NCBI GenBank assembly: GCA_021817875.1
Contig: JAKAFQ010000324.1
Coordinates: 1 to 5,389 of the forward strand
DNA length: 5,389 nt
Direction of reading: 5' to 3'
Source: Pseudomonadota bacterium
Lineage (GTDB): Bacteria > Pseudomonadota > Gammaproteobacteria > Steroidobacterales > Steroidobacteraceae
A program made the translations under genes and the position numbers. The notes under the pieces were generated by a model. It was not told where the DNA came from. It searched no databases and saw only the letters and a program-made list of their open reading frames with translations. Below, one piece after another: positions 5,061-5,389 of the stretch; positions within the stretch are counted from its first letter, which is position 1, and each line of letters opens with the position of its first letter.

Positions 5061-5206
5061 GGTGATTCCCCCGCTTGCGTAAGTGCCTCAACGCCTTGCG
5101 GGCGGGCGATGCCGACCGCAGTGTTACGCCAACGTGCCGCACCCACGCCGCGGAAATGGTCGCCAGTGACTACGATTGAGCCTGCGCCGCCGCCCACTGT
5201 CGTACG
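5061..5206. other. Upstream region of the deoxyribosyltransferase-like gene
   Basis: There is no supported gene. A minus-strand frame starting with GTG at 5197 (GAGSIVVTGDHFRGVG) has passable composition but runs into the out-of-frame start of the next gene and has no ribosome-binding site, so I do not call it. No convincing -35/-10 pair was found for the minus-strand gene that starts at 5060. Confidence 0.4.
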
Positions 5207-5353
5207 TTACCGCTCGACGAAAATCTCCTCAACCCCCGGGGTCTTGCTCATGACCTCGACGAGTGCCTCGGAGACTTGACCGATTTCCTTCCTTGGATCC
5301 AGTACTCGAAGACTTGAGAGGGGGAGGGCGGGATTACTTGAGGTTACAGCGTA
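5207..5353 (-). pseudogene. Possible C-terminal coding remnant, unidentified
   Basis: The minus-strand frame ending at TAA 5209-5207 reads LRVLDPRKEIGQVSEALVEV and then MSKTPGVEEIFVER, which looks like a natural protein C-terminus with balanced charge and G/C-leaning third positions. It is closed upstream by TGA at 5356-5354, and no start codon with a ribosome-binding site precedes the conserved-looking part. It may be the tail of a broken gene, or of a gene frameshifted just before the window edge. Family not recognised. Confidence 0.3.
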
Positions 5354-5389
5354 TCACGCCTTAGGTTTGATCAGCCTCGTGTTCAGGGG

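Noticed and set aside
4760..5197. Minus-strand frame of 145 codons starting at 5197
   Set aside because: Most of it is antiparallel-frame shadow of the NDT-like gene and turns Ser/Arg-rich after about residue 45; no ribosome-binding site.

Overview
This is a GC-rich stretch, probably from a Pseudomonadota (beta- or gammaproteobacterial) chromosome or genomic island. The inference rests on strong G/C preference at third codon positions, GTG starts, and a RadC-like C-terminus. No marker fixes the genus.

The core is a compact divergent cassette at 330-3661. To the right, three overlapping genes form an operon: a single-domain ubiquitin-like protein (1799-2059), a fusion of a DUF6791-type N-terminal domain with a ThiF/E1 adenylation domain (2034-3224), and a cysteine-rich DUF6527-like protein (3221-3661). 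This is a ubiquitin-like conjugation cassette of the type predicted by comparative genomics (multi-ubiquitin/E1 operons) and recently studied as bacterial ubiquitination-like pathways. To the left, an XRE-family regulator (1196-1585) and an ImmA/IrrE-type zinc metallopeptidase (330-1199) form a second, translationally coupled operon. Between them a perfect palindrome, ACTGTGGT-N9-ACCACAGT (1612-1636), covers the extended -10 box of the rightward promoter. The likely circuit is repression of the conjugation operon by the XRE protein and relief by the ImmA-like protease, as in the ImmR/ImmA and DdrO/IrrE pairs. This control of a ubiquitin-like system is the most interesting inference in the window.

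The flanks look like island edges. At the left, only the last 31 codons of a radC-like gene survive (95-190), with a strong terminator-like hairpin after it and a long imperfect inverted repeat (13-77) before it. Right of the cassette, 3662-4169 has no intact gene: it holds a GC-rich hairpin just after the operon, a decayed minus-strand coding remnant (about 3668-3955), an AT-rich patch with an 8-T run, and a cluster of GAGAAAT repeats (3969-4057). I see nothing identifiable in 4058-4169.

A second accessory gene lies on the minus strand (4170-5060). It encodes a protein with an N-terminal zinc-ribbon-like CxxC pair and a C-terminal nucleoside 2-deoxyribosyltransferase-like domain, a fold shared by nucleotide-degrading defence effectors. 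The last 329 bases hold no intact gene, only a possible C-terminal coding remnant (5207-5353). The whole is consistent with a defence or stress-response island assembled next to a broken radC gene. Function, substrates and anti-phage activity cannot be read from the sequence.
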